Source: MED-G105 sp039819085 (GTDB lineage: Bacteria; Pseudomonadota; Alphaproteobacteria; Caulobacterales; Parvularculaceae). Taken from it: a stretch of DNA of 64,000 bases. The stretch spans positions 11,165-75,164 of the forward strand of contig JBCBSQ010000013.1 in NCBI GenBank assembly GCA_039819085.1. Direction: 5' to 3'. The stretch's first letter is position 1. The number at the start of each line of letters is the position of its first letter. Positions 34,114 to 42,966 of the stretch are shown piece after piece. The position numbers and the translations under genes were made by a program. The notes below the pieces were generated by a model. It saw only the letters and a list, made by a program, of their open reading frames with translations, did not search any database and was not told where the DNA came from.

Positions 34114-35706
34114 GTGGCGTTAGCTCCAAGACTGGAACTTCGGCAATCCCAGCAACTGGTGATGACGCCGCAATTGCAGCAGGCGATCAAACTGCTGCAA
34201 CTGTCGAATATTGAGCTTGGCGAGTATGTCGACCAGCAGCTCGAAGAGAACCCCTTTCTCGAACGCGCCGCGGAGGAGGCCGACGCGGAACGGGCGGGAG
34301 CCGGCGACTCAAAAGCAGAGCCGCAGCCTGCAAAGGACCGCGCCGACGCGAACCCGGGAGACGCGAGCGCGGGCGAATCCGGCGCCAGCGGGGCGGACGA
34401 GATGGCGCCGCCGGAAGCCGACAGCCTCGATTTAACGCGCGCTGACTCCCATGCGCGCGCCGAAGACGCCATCGACGCAACCTTCGACGATGAAGGCGCG
34501 GTCCGCATGGGCGGCGACGAAGCGACCGCCGGCTACCAGAACAATGAATGGGCGGGACTTGGCGAACGACGCAATGGCGTCGTCGACGACCGTGAGGTCG
34601 GCGAGCGCCACACCAGCGAAATCTCTCTGCGCGAACACCTGAACGAGCAGCTGAAGGTCGCGACCTCCGATCCGCAGACGCTCTTCATCGGCGCCTATAT
34701 CATCGATCTCGTGGACGACGCCGGCTATTTTCGGGACGAGTTCGCCGACGTCGCGACGCGGCTTGGCGCGGAACCGGACGCCGTCGAAGCGGCGCTGCAA
34801 CTCATCCAGACGTTTGAGCCGAGCGGCGTCGGCGCGCGGGATCTGAAAGAATGCCTGCGGCTGCAGCTAAAGGACCGCGACCGTCTGGACCCGGCCATGG
34901 ACGCGTTTGTCGACAACATAGAGCTTCTCGCCAAGGCGGACCTTAAGGGCCTCATGCAGGCGACGAAGTCCGAGGAAGACGATGTGCGCGACATGATCGC
35001 GGAGGTGCGCGCGCTCAATCCAAAGCCCGGCTACGCCTATGGCGGCGATCCGGTGCAGATCGTCACGCCAGACGTCTTTGTACTGAAAGATTCAGACGGC
35101 GGATGGAAAGTCGAGTTGAATAACGACACCCTGCCGAAAGTGCTCGTCAACAAGCACTATTACGCGAAGGTTTCAAAGAACAAATCGACTGATAAAGACG
35201 CGACTTATGTTCAAGAGCAGTTCGCGAACGCGAGCTGGCTCGCCAAGAGCCTCGACCAGCGAGCGCGCACGATCCTCAAAGTCGCCGAAGAGATCGTCCG
35301 CCAACAGGATGGTTTCCTCGCATATGGCGTGCGGCACCTCAGACCGTTGAATCTGCGCGCCGTCGCCGACGCCATCGAAATGCACGAATCCACAGTATCG
35401 CGCGTCACCTCGAACAAGTACATCGCGACGCCGCGCGGCATCTTCGAGCTCAAGTACTTTTTCACCGCCTCAATCGCGTCGAAGCGCGGCGGCGAGGCGC
35501 ATTCGGCGGAAGCGGTGCGCCATCGCATAAAACAGCTTGTCGGATCAGAAACGCCTGACGCAGTTTTGTCCGATGACAAACTTGTTGAGCTCCTGGGCGA
35601 AGAAGGCGTAGACATCGCCCGCCGCACGGTGGCGAAGTATCGCGAAACGCTCGGCATCCCGTCTTCAGTCCAGCGCCGGCGCGCGGCGTTGCGCGCGGCG
35701 ATCTGA
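34114..35706 (+). CDS. rpoN: RNA polymerase sigma-54 factor
   Basis: 530 aa, starting at GTG 34114 after GAAAGGGG. Region I is LELRQSQQLVMTPQLQQAIKLLQLSNIEL. An acidic low-complexity region II (~50-140) precedes the core-binding region and the DNA-binding HTH (HESTVSRVTSNKYIATPRGIFELKYFF). The RpoN box is ARRTVAKYRE near the C-terminus, followed by LGIPSSVQRR. It directs RNA polymerase to -24/-12 promoters that need enhancer-binding ATPases. Genes downstream (hpf, ptsN) complete the usual cluster. Confidence 0.96.
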   Translation: MALAPRLELRQSQQLVMTPQLQQAIKLLQLSNIELGEYVDQQLEENPFLERAAEEADAERAGAGDSKAEPQPAKDRADANPGDASAGESGASGADEMAPPEADSLDLTRADSHARAEDAIDATFDDEGAVRMGGDEATAGYQNNEWAGLGERRNGVVDDREVGERHTSEISLREHLNEQLKVATSDPQTLFIGAYIIDLVDDAGYFRDEFADVATRLGAEPDAVEAALQLIQTFEPSGVGARDLKECLRLQLKDRDRLDPAMDAFVDNIELLAKADLKGLMQATKSEEDDVRDMIAEVRALNPKPGYAYGGDPVQIVTPDVFVLKDSDGGWKVELNNDTLPKVLVNKHYYAKVSKNKSTDKDATYVQEQFANASWLAKSLDQRARTILKVAEEIVRQQDGFLAYGVRHLRPLNLRAVADAIEMHESTVSRVTSNKYIATPRGIFELKYFFTASIASKRGGEAHSAEAVRHRIKQLVGSETPDAVLSDDKLVELLGEEGVDIARRTVAKYRETLGIPSSVQRRRAALRAAI

Positions 35707-35840
35707 TTCGGGTCGCGCCGGCGTCGCAAGGCGGCGGCTTGGCGTTTGCGCGCCCCTGAAGCGCGCGGCGCTCTTGGATGAAAGCGTCATTCATTCAATA
35801 GTCTTTCCTCGCCGACGCTTTGGCGAAATCTGGAGGCCCC

Positions 35841-36413
35841 ATGGATATTCAAGTCACCGGCAAGAACATTGACCTCGGCGACGCGCTGCAAACCTATGTG
35901 CAGGAGAAGCTCACCGAAGGCGTTACGAAGTATTTCGAGCGGGGCGCCGACGCGCTCGTCACGTTCACCAAGGAACGCCATCTTGTGGAGTGCGAGATGA
36001 CCGCCCATCTCGCGTCCGGCGTGTTTCTGTCCGCTCATGACGAGGCCGATGACGCTTATGGTTCATTCGATCGCGCCCTCGCCAAGCTGGAAAAGCGGGT
36101 GCGCCGGTACAAACGGCGTCTGAAGGATCGCCACGCCAGCGCCAAGGACCCGCTGCCCGCGGAAAATGCGGCCTACTTCACCCTCGCCTCCCCCAGCGAC
36201 GAGGACGACGCGGCCAGCAATGAGGATGCGGCGCCGCTGGTGATCGCCGAATCGACAACGAAAGTCGTGGAAATGACCGTCAGCGCGGCCGTGATGCAGC
36301 TCGACCTGGTCGAGCAGCCGGCGGTGCTCTTCAAGAATGCGGCAAATGGCGCCCTGAACGTGGTGTACCGCCGCAGGGATGGCCATATTGGCTGGATCGA
36401 CCCGACGCGCTAA
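35841..36413 (+). CDS. hpf: Long-form ribosome hibernation promoting factor
   Basis: 190 aa from ATG 35841, with TGGAGG just upstream; the frame open to 35820 is not needed. The N-terminal S30AE/YfiA domain (MDIQVTGKNIDLGDALQTYVQEKL...) occupies ~1-100. An acidic linker leads to the C-terminal dimerisation domain (VSAAVMQLDLVEQPAVLFKNAANGALNVVYRRRDGHIGWIDP). The long form promotes 100S ribosome dimers in stationary phase. It lies 134 bases downstream of rpoN and upstream of ptsN. Confidence 0.94.
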   Translation: MDIQVTGKNIDLGDALQTYVQEKLTEGVTKYFERGADALVTFTKERHLVECEMTAHLASGVFLSAHDEADDAYGSFDRALAKLEKRVRRYKRRLKDRHASAKDPLPAENAAYFTLASPSDEDDAASNEDAAPLVIAESTTKVVEMTVSAAVMQLDLVEQPAVLFKNAANGALNVVYRRRDGHIGWIDPTR

Positions 36414-36572
36414 GGGCTTTGCGCCTATCTTGCATTAGCGCTAGAAGCCCGGGCGTCAAAGGTTGGTCAGGGTGTGGGCGCTAGGACTGTCGGACGCCCT
36501 GGAGCGACGTCATCGTGGGCGTATCTTCAGCCGCGGCGTGTTAGGATTTGGTCGCGCCAAAGAGGTTTGGGA

Positions 36573-37037
36573 ATGAGTTTGTCAGAGTATCTGACGCGGG
36601 AAGGCGTGACTGCGAACTTGCACGCGCGCTGCAAACGCGAGGCGTTGGCCTTTCTGTCAGAACAGGCGGCTTCCATTACTGGTTTGGACGCCGAAACGAT
36701 TGAGAAAGCCCTCATGGAGCGCGAGCGTCTGGGCTCAACCGGGGTCGGCTCCGGCGTCGCTGTCCCGCACGGCAAGATCGCCGGCATCCCGGAGATTGTC
36801 GCACTGCTCGCCAAGCTGGACGCGCCGGTCGACTTCGACGCCGTCGACGACAAACCTGTCGACCTTGTTTTTGTCCTTCTGGCGCCGGCCGATGCGACGG
36901 CGGCGCACCTGAAGGCGCTCGCCAAGGCTTCAAGGCTCTTGAGAAGCGAGGACATCCGTTCGGCCCTGCGCGGCGCTGACACGGCCGAAGCCATGTTCGC
37001 GATCGCAACCGAAACGGCGAAGCCGAACGCGGCGTGA
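36573..37037 (+). CDS. ptsN: Nitrogen-regulatory PTS component EIIA(Ntr)
   Basis: 154 aa from ATG 36573, with GAGG upstream; an extension to 36474 is unlikely. EIIA type-2 domain: TREGVTANLHARCKREALAFLSEQ, LMERERLGSTGVGSGVAVPHGKI with the phosphorylated His, then VDLVFVLLAPADATAAHLKALAKASRLLR. It receives phosphate from NPr and modulates potassium, nitrogen and stress functions. Place and length fit the rpoN-hpf-ptsN cluster. Confidence 0.94.
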   Translation: MSLSEYLTREGVTANLHARCKREALAFLSEQAASITGLDAETIEKALMERERLGSTGVGSGVAVPHGKIAGIPEIVALLAKLDAPVDFDAVDDKPVDLVFVLLAPADATAAHLKALAKASRLLRSEDIRSALRGADTAEAMFAIATETAKPNAA

Positions 37038-37089
37038 TCACGCGTCCGCGGAATGCGCCGCACTCAATATTCTATTTAAATTCCGCTAC

Positions 37090-37386
37090 TTAATGAACGC
37101 TGACAGGGTTCATTTCATGCTGGCGCGCCGCCGCGAACGCCAGCGCCCGGTCGCCCACCAACGCAATCCGCTCGCCGTTCGCCGCATGGACGGAATAGAC
37201 GATCGCGTCGTCGGGCAAGTCGAGCGTCAGATCGCTTTCCTCATCGACCAGGTCATCAGCCACCTCGGCCACCATCACCGGCCGCACGTAGACAAGGCGC
37301 TTGCCGCCCAGCTCTTCGAATTCCCGGCGGCTCATTTCCGGCGCCGCAGGGTCGGCCAGTCGGTCGAAAGCGCTTCTATCGGTCAT
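37090..37386 (-). CDS. DUF1150 family protein
   Basis: 98 aa from ATG 37386, which has GGAGG nine bases upstream; an ATG five codons earlier overlaps that site. The sequence EFEELGGKRLVYVRPVMVAEVADDL, SDLTLDLPDDAIVYSVHAANGERIALVGDRALAFAAARQHEM is characteristic of DUF1150, a small acidic family almost confined to alphaproteobacteria. It often lies beside Hsp20 genes, but no such gene is present here. Function unknown. It is convergent with ptsN. Confidence 0.85.
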   Translation of the reverse strand: MTDRSAFDRLADPAAPEMSRREFEELGGKRLVYVRPVMVAEVADDLVDEESDLTLDLPDDAIVYSVHAANGERIALVGDRALAFAAARQHEMNPVSVH

Positions 37387-37554
37387 CGAGGGAGCCTCCA
37401 TTCAAACGGGCGAACGTCACCATCCGACGTTCGCTCGGGATCGGCGTGTTGAGTATGTGGCGGCAATGCCTAGAAAACGATGAAGGCGCTGCGCCGAGCG
37501 GGTCCTAGATGTGTTGCTATATTATAACGTTTCAATGGCGGAAACCGACCACTA

Positions 37555-38583
37555 TTAAGACGCGTTAAGCGCTTTTGATAACAACTTAGTGAAAACCGCG
37601 GCGTCGACGTTGCCGCCAGACAGCGTCACACAGCTTGTTTTTCCCCGGCCGTCAATTTTCTCCGCCAACAGCGCGGCGAACGCCACGGCGCCGCCGGGCT
37701 CCACCACCAGCTTCAGGCGCCTGAAGGCGGCTTCGATCGCCGCTGCGCCCTCCGCCTCCGTCACCGCCGCGCCGACCGCGCCGCGCCGGAAGAGGATCGG
37801 AAAGGTCAGTTCGCCCGGGATCGGGGTCGCAATGGCGTCAAACACGGTCGGCTGATCCGCATCGACTCCGATGCGCCGTCCGGCGCGCAGCGACTGAAGC
37901 GTATCATCATATCCTTCCGGCTCAGCGACAAAGATCTTCGTCATCGGCGACGCCGCCTCGAGCGCCAGGGCGCCGCCCGCCGCGAGCCCGCCGCCGCCGC
38001 AGCAGAAGATCATCTGATCGATTTTAGCGCCGAGGTCAGCCGCCTGGGCGACCGCTTCGAGCGCCAGCGTGCCTTGTCCTTCAATTATCAGCGGATGATC
38101 ATAAGAAGGCGCAAGAGCAGCCCCGCGCTCCGCGGCGAGCGCGCGGCCAATCGCCTCCCGGTCCTCAGAATACCGATCGTAAGGGATGATCTCCGCGCCA
38201 AACCGCTTCACCGCGTCCGCCTTTATGGCCGGCGCGTCCTTCGGCATGACGATCGCGGCGGGCGCATCGAACATGGCGGCCGCGAGCGCGACGCCTTGCG
38301 CATGGTTCCCGGACGACCAGGCGACAACGCCATTTGCGCGATCCGCCGGCGCAATCTGCGACACGAAGTTATAGGCCCCGCGGAACTTGAACGCGCCGCC
38401 ACGCTGCAGGACCTCAGCTTTGAAAAGAACGCGGCCGCCTACCGCCTCATTGATCAACGGATCTTCGATGAGCGGCGTACGGATCGCCTGGCCGGCGAGC
38501 CGCTCAGCCGCGGCCTCGACGCCTTCAGCGGTCGGCGCGCGTAGATCAAGGGCGCGCATTGTCGTCGCGGAGTGGGCCGCCAT
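37555..38583 (-). CDS. PLP-dependent threonine/serine dehydratase
   Basis: 342 aa, fold type II PLP enzyme. The Schiff-base Lys lies in RGGAFKFRGAYNF, the substrate loop is SSGNHAQG and the phosphate-binding Gly loop is CCGGGGLAAGG. There is no C-terminal ACT domain, so it resembles catabolic threonine dehydratase or serine racemase-type enzymes rather than feedback-regulated IlvA. It would deaminate threonine to 2-oxobutanoate and/or serine to pyruvate. It stands upstream of uppP's stop on the same strand, with 43 bases between. Confidence 0.88.
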   Translation of the reverse strand: MAAHSATTMRALDLRAPTAEGVEAAAERLAGQAIRTPLIEDPLINEAVGGRVLFKAEVLQRGGAFKFRGAYNFVSQIAPADRANGVVAWSSGNHAQGVALAAAMFDAPAAIVMPKDAPAIKADAVKRFGAEIIPYDRYSEDREAIGRALAAERGAALAPSYDHPLIIEGQGTLALEAVAQAADLGAKIDQMIFCCGGGGLAAGGALALEAASPMTKIFVAEPEGYDDTLQSLRAGRRIGVDADQPTVFDAIATPIPGELTFPILFRRGAVGAAVTEAEGAAAIEAAFRRLKLVVEPGGAVAFAALLAEKIDGRGKTSCVTLSGGNVDAAVFTKLLSKALNAS

Positions 38584-38626
38584 CTCAAAAGCTCCTCAAC
38601 TGGAAACCCGCTTCGCCAGAGCGTTC

Positions 38627-39445
38627 CTAAACGGTCAATCCATATCTTGCGGCGAGCGCAATCACCCCAACGCCCATCAGGATACGGTAGATGACAAACG
38701 GCGTGAAACTCATCCGCTGAGTCCAGCGCATAAAGATGGCGATCGCCGCGAACGCCACCGCAGCCGACAAGACGCATACGATCGCCGCCGCCCGAATGTC
38801 CTCGCGAACGCCGTCACGCGCCAGTTCCAGCCCCGCGAACCCGCCAAGCGCCAGAATGGTGGGGATGGCGAGCAGCATCGAAAACCGCGCCGCCTCCGAC
38901 CGCGACCAGCCAAGGTATCGCGCCGCGGTCATGGTCACGCCTGAACGGCTCGCGCCGGGAATAATGGCGATCGCCTGCGTGCCGCCGATGAGCATCGCCT
39001 CGCGCCAGGAAATCCGGTCGAGGCCCTCCTTCGTCGACGGCGCGCGGTCGCCGTGCCACAAGAGCGCGCCAAAAATGATGCTCGCGCCGCCGATGACATA
39101 AGGGTCCCGGAGGTAGTCGATCACGCCCGTCGCGGCGACGACCCCGCCGATCAGGATGACGGGGACGCTGGCGAGCGCCAGCTGCAGAAACAGGCGGCGA
39201 TCCTGAGTGTCTTTAAACCCGACCGCGTCGAGGCCGCCGCGAATGAGCGTCGCCGTCTCGGCACGGAAATAAGCGAGCACCGCGAACAGCGTCCCCACAT
39301 GGCTCGCGACGTCAATGAGCGGCCCCTGATCCGCCCACGCCGGAACGAGCAGCGGCGCAAGGATCAAATGCGCGGAAGACGAAATTGGCAGGAATTCGGT
39401 GATCCCCTGCACGATGGCGAGGACGATTAGTTGAACGAGCGGCAT
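38627..39445 (-). CDS. uppP: Undecaprenyl-diphosphatase
   Basis: 272 aa from ATG 39445, with GGAG six bases upstream. A BacA/UppP membrane enzyme with eight or so helices. The conserved motifs are GITEFLPISSSAHL (Glu and Ser/His catalytic set) and PGASRSGVTMTAARYLGWSR with the catalytic Arg. It dephosphorylates undecaprenyl-PP to recycle the lipid carrier for peptidoglycan and for the exopolysaccharide encoded downstream. The product's last helix ends ..MGVGVIALAARYGLTV. Confidence 0.95.
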   Translation of the reverse strand: MPLVQLIVLAIVQGITEFLPISSSAHLILAPLLVPAWADQGPLIDVASHVGTLFAVLAYFRAETATLIRGGLDAVGFKDTQDRRLFLQLALASVPVILIGGVVAATGVIDYLRDPYVIGGASIIFGALLWHGDRAPSTKEGLDRISWREAMLIGGTQAIAIIPGASRSGVTMTAARYLGWSRSEAARFSMLLAIPTILALGGFAGLELARDGVREDIRAAAIVCVLSAAVAFAAIAIFMRWTQRMSFTPFVIYRILMGVGVIALAARYGLTV

Positions 39446-39542
39446 GGAGGCTCCGGCGGACGTTCCGAGACGCCTGCGAGTGTAGAGCATCCCGCCGAAA
39501 AAAGAGTGAACGAAGCGTTACGTTGCAAGATGCGCTATAGCG

Positions 39543-40595
39543 TCACGCAGCCGCGCCGGCGAGCCCGCCTTCGACGACATCGAGTATCGGCCGCTTCGGC
39601 GCCGGCGGCTCACGCGTCAGGGGCTCATTGTCGGCGGCGCCATCGCCGCCAAAGCTCTTTTCAAAAGTGTGCTTGCCGAGGCGCACGCGCATCTGCGCCG
39701 TAGCGACTTCAAGATCGAGGCCCGCGATCGACTTCAGGTGCGCGCGCATACCGAGCTGATTGGCGATCTGGATCGACAGGCCAGGTCGCGCGTTCAACTC
39801 AAGGAGCAGCGGCCCCTTCTCTTCATCGAGAACGATATCAACGCCAAGATACCCGAGTTCGGTGACGTCATAGGCGCGCGCGGCCATTGTCAAAATATCG
39901 TCCCAATGCGGCACGGCGATGCCAGCAAGCGGTTCGGCCGTATCAGGATGAAGCGTGATCGGCCGATCGAACTGCATGCCCGTGCGCGTTTCGCCGGTGA
40001 CAATGTCAACGCCGACGCCGACGCCGCCGCGGTGCAGGTTCGCCTTACCGTCAGATTCGGCCGTCGGCAGCCGCAGCATCGCAAAGGCCGGCACGCCCCG
40101 AAGCACGATCACTCTGACGTCCGGCACGCCTTTGAAACAGATAGGCCCGAAGACCGGATCGAATTTCACGCGGTACTCAATGAGCGCCGCATCCGGCTGG
40201 CCACCGAGGCTGTACATGCCGGAAAGGATGTTGTTGACGTGATGGCGCACGTCCGCGCCGCTGACGCGTCGGCCATTGGCGAGCCGCCAGCCGCCCTGAA
40301 GCGGTCCGTCAATGACGAGGATGCCTTTGCCCTGCGAGCCGCGGGCAGGCTTTATGACGCATCCGTCGGGGCGCGCGAGCAGCTCAGGCAGCGCCCGCGC
40401 GTCGCGTCCGTCGCGAACAACGCCGTAAAGCTCAGGGTTCGGAATATTTGCGAGATCCGCAAGACGCTTCGTCTCGACCTTGTCATCAACGCGGTTGAGG
40501 AGCCGACGAGGATTGCGCAAGGCCACGAAATCGAGATTGCGCTCGTTTACGCCGATCACGCCTTTGTCGCGGAGTTTACGCCAAGCATCCAACAT
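39543..40595 (-). CDS. ATP-grasp alpha-L-glutamate ligase-like protein
   Basis: 350 aa from ATG 40595, 16 bases past the stop of the upstream membrane-protein gene; a TTG at 40625 would overlap that gene. The ATP-grasp core contains DGCVIKPARGSQGKGILVI, EYRVKFDPVFG, GVPDVRVIVLRGVPAFAMLRLPT and LGYLGVDIVLDEEKGPLLLELNARPGLSIQIAN. It belongs to the RimK-related group annotated as alpha-L-glutamate ligase-like. Such genes co-occur with an inactive-transglutaminase membrane protein and a retropepsin-like protease, exactly as here. The predicted activity is amide-bond formation, perhaps adding glutamate to a peptide or envelope target; the substrate is not known. Confidence 0.85.
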   Translation of the reverse strand: MLDAWRKLRDKGVIGVNERNLDFVALRNPRRLLNRVDDKVETKRLADLANIPNPELYGVVRDGRDARALPELLARPDGCVIKPARGSQGKGILVIDGPLQGGWRLANGRRVSGADVRHHVNNILSGMYSLGGQPDAALIEYRVKFDPVFGPICFKGVPDVRVIVLRGVPAFAMLRLPTAESDGKANLHRGGVGVGVDIVTGETRTGMQFDRPITLHPDTAEPLAGIAVPHWDDILTMAARAYDVTELGYLGVDIVLDEEKGPLLLELNARPGLSIQIANQLGMRAHLKSIAGLDLEVATAQMRVRLGKHTFEKSFGGDGAADNEPLTREPPAPKRPILDVVEGGLAGAAA

Positions 40596-40611
40596 AACAG
40601 GACCGTCATTA

Positions 40612-42159
40612 TTACGCGCGCGCAAGCTGTCTAAATCGCCAGACTTCGCTGAGCCGCAGACCGGTATATCTACCCATCAATACGCAGGTTCCCATTAAGA
40701 GGAACAGCAATTCCGGGAAATTGTACATTAGATATTCGACATGTGCGTTCGACATCGCGAGATAGGCGAGGCTCGCCACGACAAGGCTGCCGACGCCCTG
40801 CTTGATCGCCTCGCCGGCCGATGATTCCTCCCACAGGATCGACATGCGCTCGATCGTCATGGTGATGATCACCATGGGGAAAAGTGAAATCGACAGACCG
40901 ATCGCCTGATTGTTGTCGGTCATCAGGATCGTGATCCCGGCCATTGCGATCACGATGAAAATGAGGACGACCGCAAGCCTCGGCACAAGCAGCAATTGCA
41001 ATCGCTCCAGATAGAAGCGAACGGCGAGCCCCATGGCGATCAGGGTGGTGAAGAGGATGACGCCATTGAGAAGCGCCGTTTCACGAAACGCGATCCCAAT
41101 GAGCACGGGCATGAAGGTGCCGAGCGTCTGTACGCCGACGAACTGCCGCAGGAACACCAGGAGCGTAATGCCAACGGGGATCGTCACCAGCGTCTTGTAG
41201 ACGAGCTGCGTCGTCAGGGGCAGATCGCCAAAGCTGAAGAGACGCGCAAGCGGCTCGGCCCGCGCGCCCGCCTCCTGCGCGAGCGCCGCAGCCGAAGACC
41301 GCTGCGAGGAGATCGCAATCTGTAAATCGAGCTCCGACACGCCGTTTGCCGTCACCAGCCCGTCGACGCCGCGCCAGATCGTCAGAAATCGGGCCGGCGC
41401 GCCGCCGGGGAAGAACCGCCGGTCTTCCCCGGCGACCCGGTACTCCAGCCAGTGAATGGTCTCCGCCCGGCGAATGTCTTCAATGAGCCTTACGCCATTC
41501 GCGATCCGCGCCTGCAGCCCTTGCGCGGCGAGCGTCTCCCTGGCGAGCTCCAACCGGTCGAGCGGCGGGGCGAGATCTTTCAGGAGCACCGCCTGCTCGT
41601 CAGCGTCTTCGCCACGATCGGCGGGTCCCCCGAAAATCTCCCGTAGCATGAGGTCTGCAAACGTCGCGTCATCGGCAGAGCGTCGCCGCAGACTCGCGGT
41701 CCAGACGATGAACGCCTGACGCTTCACCGGATCGGCCTCGAAGGGCGTGGAACGCGGGGCGCTGGCGGCGAACCAGTCCGGCAGGGGCGTCGACGCGGTC
41801 TCGCCGCGGGTCTGAGCGGAATATCTGAGGACTTTGCGGTTGCTCGGGAAACGATACGACCAGACCGCCTTGCGGTTGCCTGCGCCGGGCTCGTTCATCA
41901 AGTTGAGCCCGAAGGAGCCGTTGTAGAATTCCTCGCCCGACACGTCGCGCGCCGCATCCGCCGTCGGAATAAAGAGGTCGATGCGCGCAGGCTCATCTTT
42001 CGCCATGAAGTCGAGAAAGACTTCAATGGTCCACACGGACGCCTTTGTCCCGGGTTGCAGCGGGTAATCTAGTCGGACCGTCTTTACAAAGAAGATTGAC
42101 GCGCCAATGGCGATCAGAAAAACCGCAAGCGCGATTGCGTGAAACGCATTCGACTTCAT
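40612..42159 (-). CDS. Inactive-transglutaminase / seven-helix membrane protein
   Basis: 515 aa. One N-terminal helix (AIALAVFLIAIGASIFFV) precedes a large periplasmic region (~30-310) with a transglutaminase-like fold lacking an evident Cys-His-Asp triad. About seven helices follow (LVYKTLVTIPVGITLLVFLRQFVGVQTLGTFMPVLIGIAF onward). The sequence is typical of the 'inactive transglutaminase fused to 7TM' proteins. It lies between the retropepsin-like and ATP-grasp genes on the same strand. By analogy it senses or presents a periplasmic peptide, but this is inference. Confidence 0.85.
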   Translation of the reverse strand: MKSNAFHAIALAVFLIAIGASIFFVKTVRLDYPLQPGTKASVWTIEVFLDFMAKDEPARIDLFIPTADAARDVSGEEFYNGSFGLNLMNEPGAGNRKAVWSYRFPSNRKVLRYSAQTRGETASTPLPDWFAASAPRSTPFEADPVKRQAFIVWTASLRRRSADDATFADLMLREIFGGPADRGEDADEQAVLLKDLAPPLDRLELARETLAAQGLQARIANGVRLIEDIRRAETIHWLEYRVAGEDRRFFPGGAPARFLTIWRGVDGLVTANGVSELDLQIAISSQRSSAAALAQEAGARAEPLARLFSFGDLPLTTQLVYKTLVTIPVGITLLVFLRQFVGVQTLGTFMPVLIGIAFRETALLNGVILFTTLIAMGLAVRFYLERLQLLLVPRLAVVLIFIVIAMAGITILMTDNNQAIGLSISLFPMVIITMTIERMSILWEESSAGEAIKQGVGSLVVASLAYLAMSNAHVEYLMYNFPELLFLLMGTCVLMGRYTGLRLSEVWRFRQLARA

Positions 42160-42189
42160 GTCGCCCTCCCGCCCCGACGCCTTCTTGGA

Positions 42190-42828
42190 TCAGCCGTCCG
42201 CCGTCAACGACCCGCCATCGCCGCTTTCCGCCGTCTGTTCATGCTTACCGGTCTTTGGCGCTTTAGGTTCTCGAGCGTCGATGCACCCCTCTTTTGACGC
42301 GTAGGTCTGAGATGAATCAACAGCGATGCGGTGCGCGAGGAACTCACGCCCCACAAGGATATCGAACTCGAACTCGGACCGGTCCGCGAGATTGATCTCC
42401 GCGACCCCAAACTTGCCGCCGACGCACAGCGGCAGATGAATGACAGGCCGCCGGATGCGGCCGCCGCGCTTCTGTTTGATGCGCGCGAAGCGGATCACGT
42501 TCTGATCATAGCGGATCGACCTGCCGTCTTTGCCAACGAGCCGGAAGCGAACCCAGGTGTCTTTGCCTTTGCGGTCATAGAGTTCAATGTCGCGGGCGTA
42601 TACGGAGCTCGTATCCGCTCCGGTGTCGAGCTTGCCCTTCATATCAAGGCCGAGATTGCCGACGCGTACGTCTTCCAGATAGCCGAGCGTGACGAGTTCT
42701 CCCCTGCCGCCTTTCTTGTCGCGCGCGCTTTTTGCGCTCGCATTTTCCTCCGCGGCGGCGGGCGCAATCAACAGGGCTACCGCCGCAAGCGCTCCCGCCA
42801 GAGGGCGTATCAGGTGCAAATCAGTCAT
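42190..42828 (-). CDS. Retropepsin-like aspartic protease (annotated elsewhere as ATP-dependent zinc protease, RimB-like)
   Basis: 212 aa from ATG 42828. The signal peptide is LIRPLAGALAAVALLIAPAAAEE. The mature domain has MKGKLDTGADTSSVYARDIE, the D-T-G-A-D active-site loop of single-lobe retropepsins, then VIRFARIKQKRGGRIRRPVIHLPLCVGGKFGVAEINLADRSEFEFDILVGREFL, the family core. Such proteins were named ATP-dependent zinc proteases but carry an aspartic-protease motif. It is first in a three-gene operon with the membrane and ATP-grasp proteins. The substrate is unknown. Confidence 0.86.
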   Translation of the reverse strand: MTDLHLIRPLAGALAAVALLIAPAAAEENASAKSARDKKGGRGELVTLGYLEDVRVGNLGLDMKGKLDTGADTSSVYARDIELYDRKGKDTWVRFRLVGKDGRSIRYDQNVIRFARIKQKRGGRIRRPVIHLPLCVGGKFGVAEINLADRSEFEFDILVGREFLAHRIAVDSSQTYASKEGCIDAREPKAPKTGKHEQTAESGDGGSLTADG

Positions 42829-42966
42829 CGGGGCCTTTCCTTTTCGGCGTCGGAGGTGGCGAGGCTCGCACAACTTCGCAAATGAACTTTCCTACACCGG
42901 TTCGCAAATCCTCCGCTCCGAGCGCCGCTATCCCGAGCTGTTGCGGCTCGGCGGCGAGCGCGGTTC

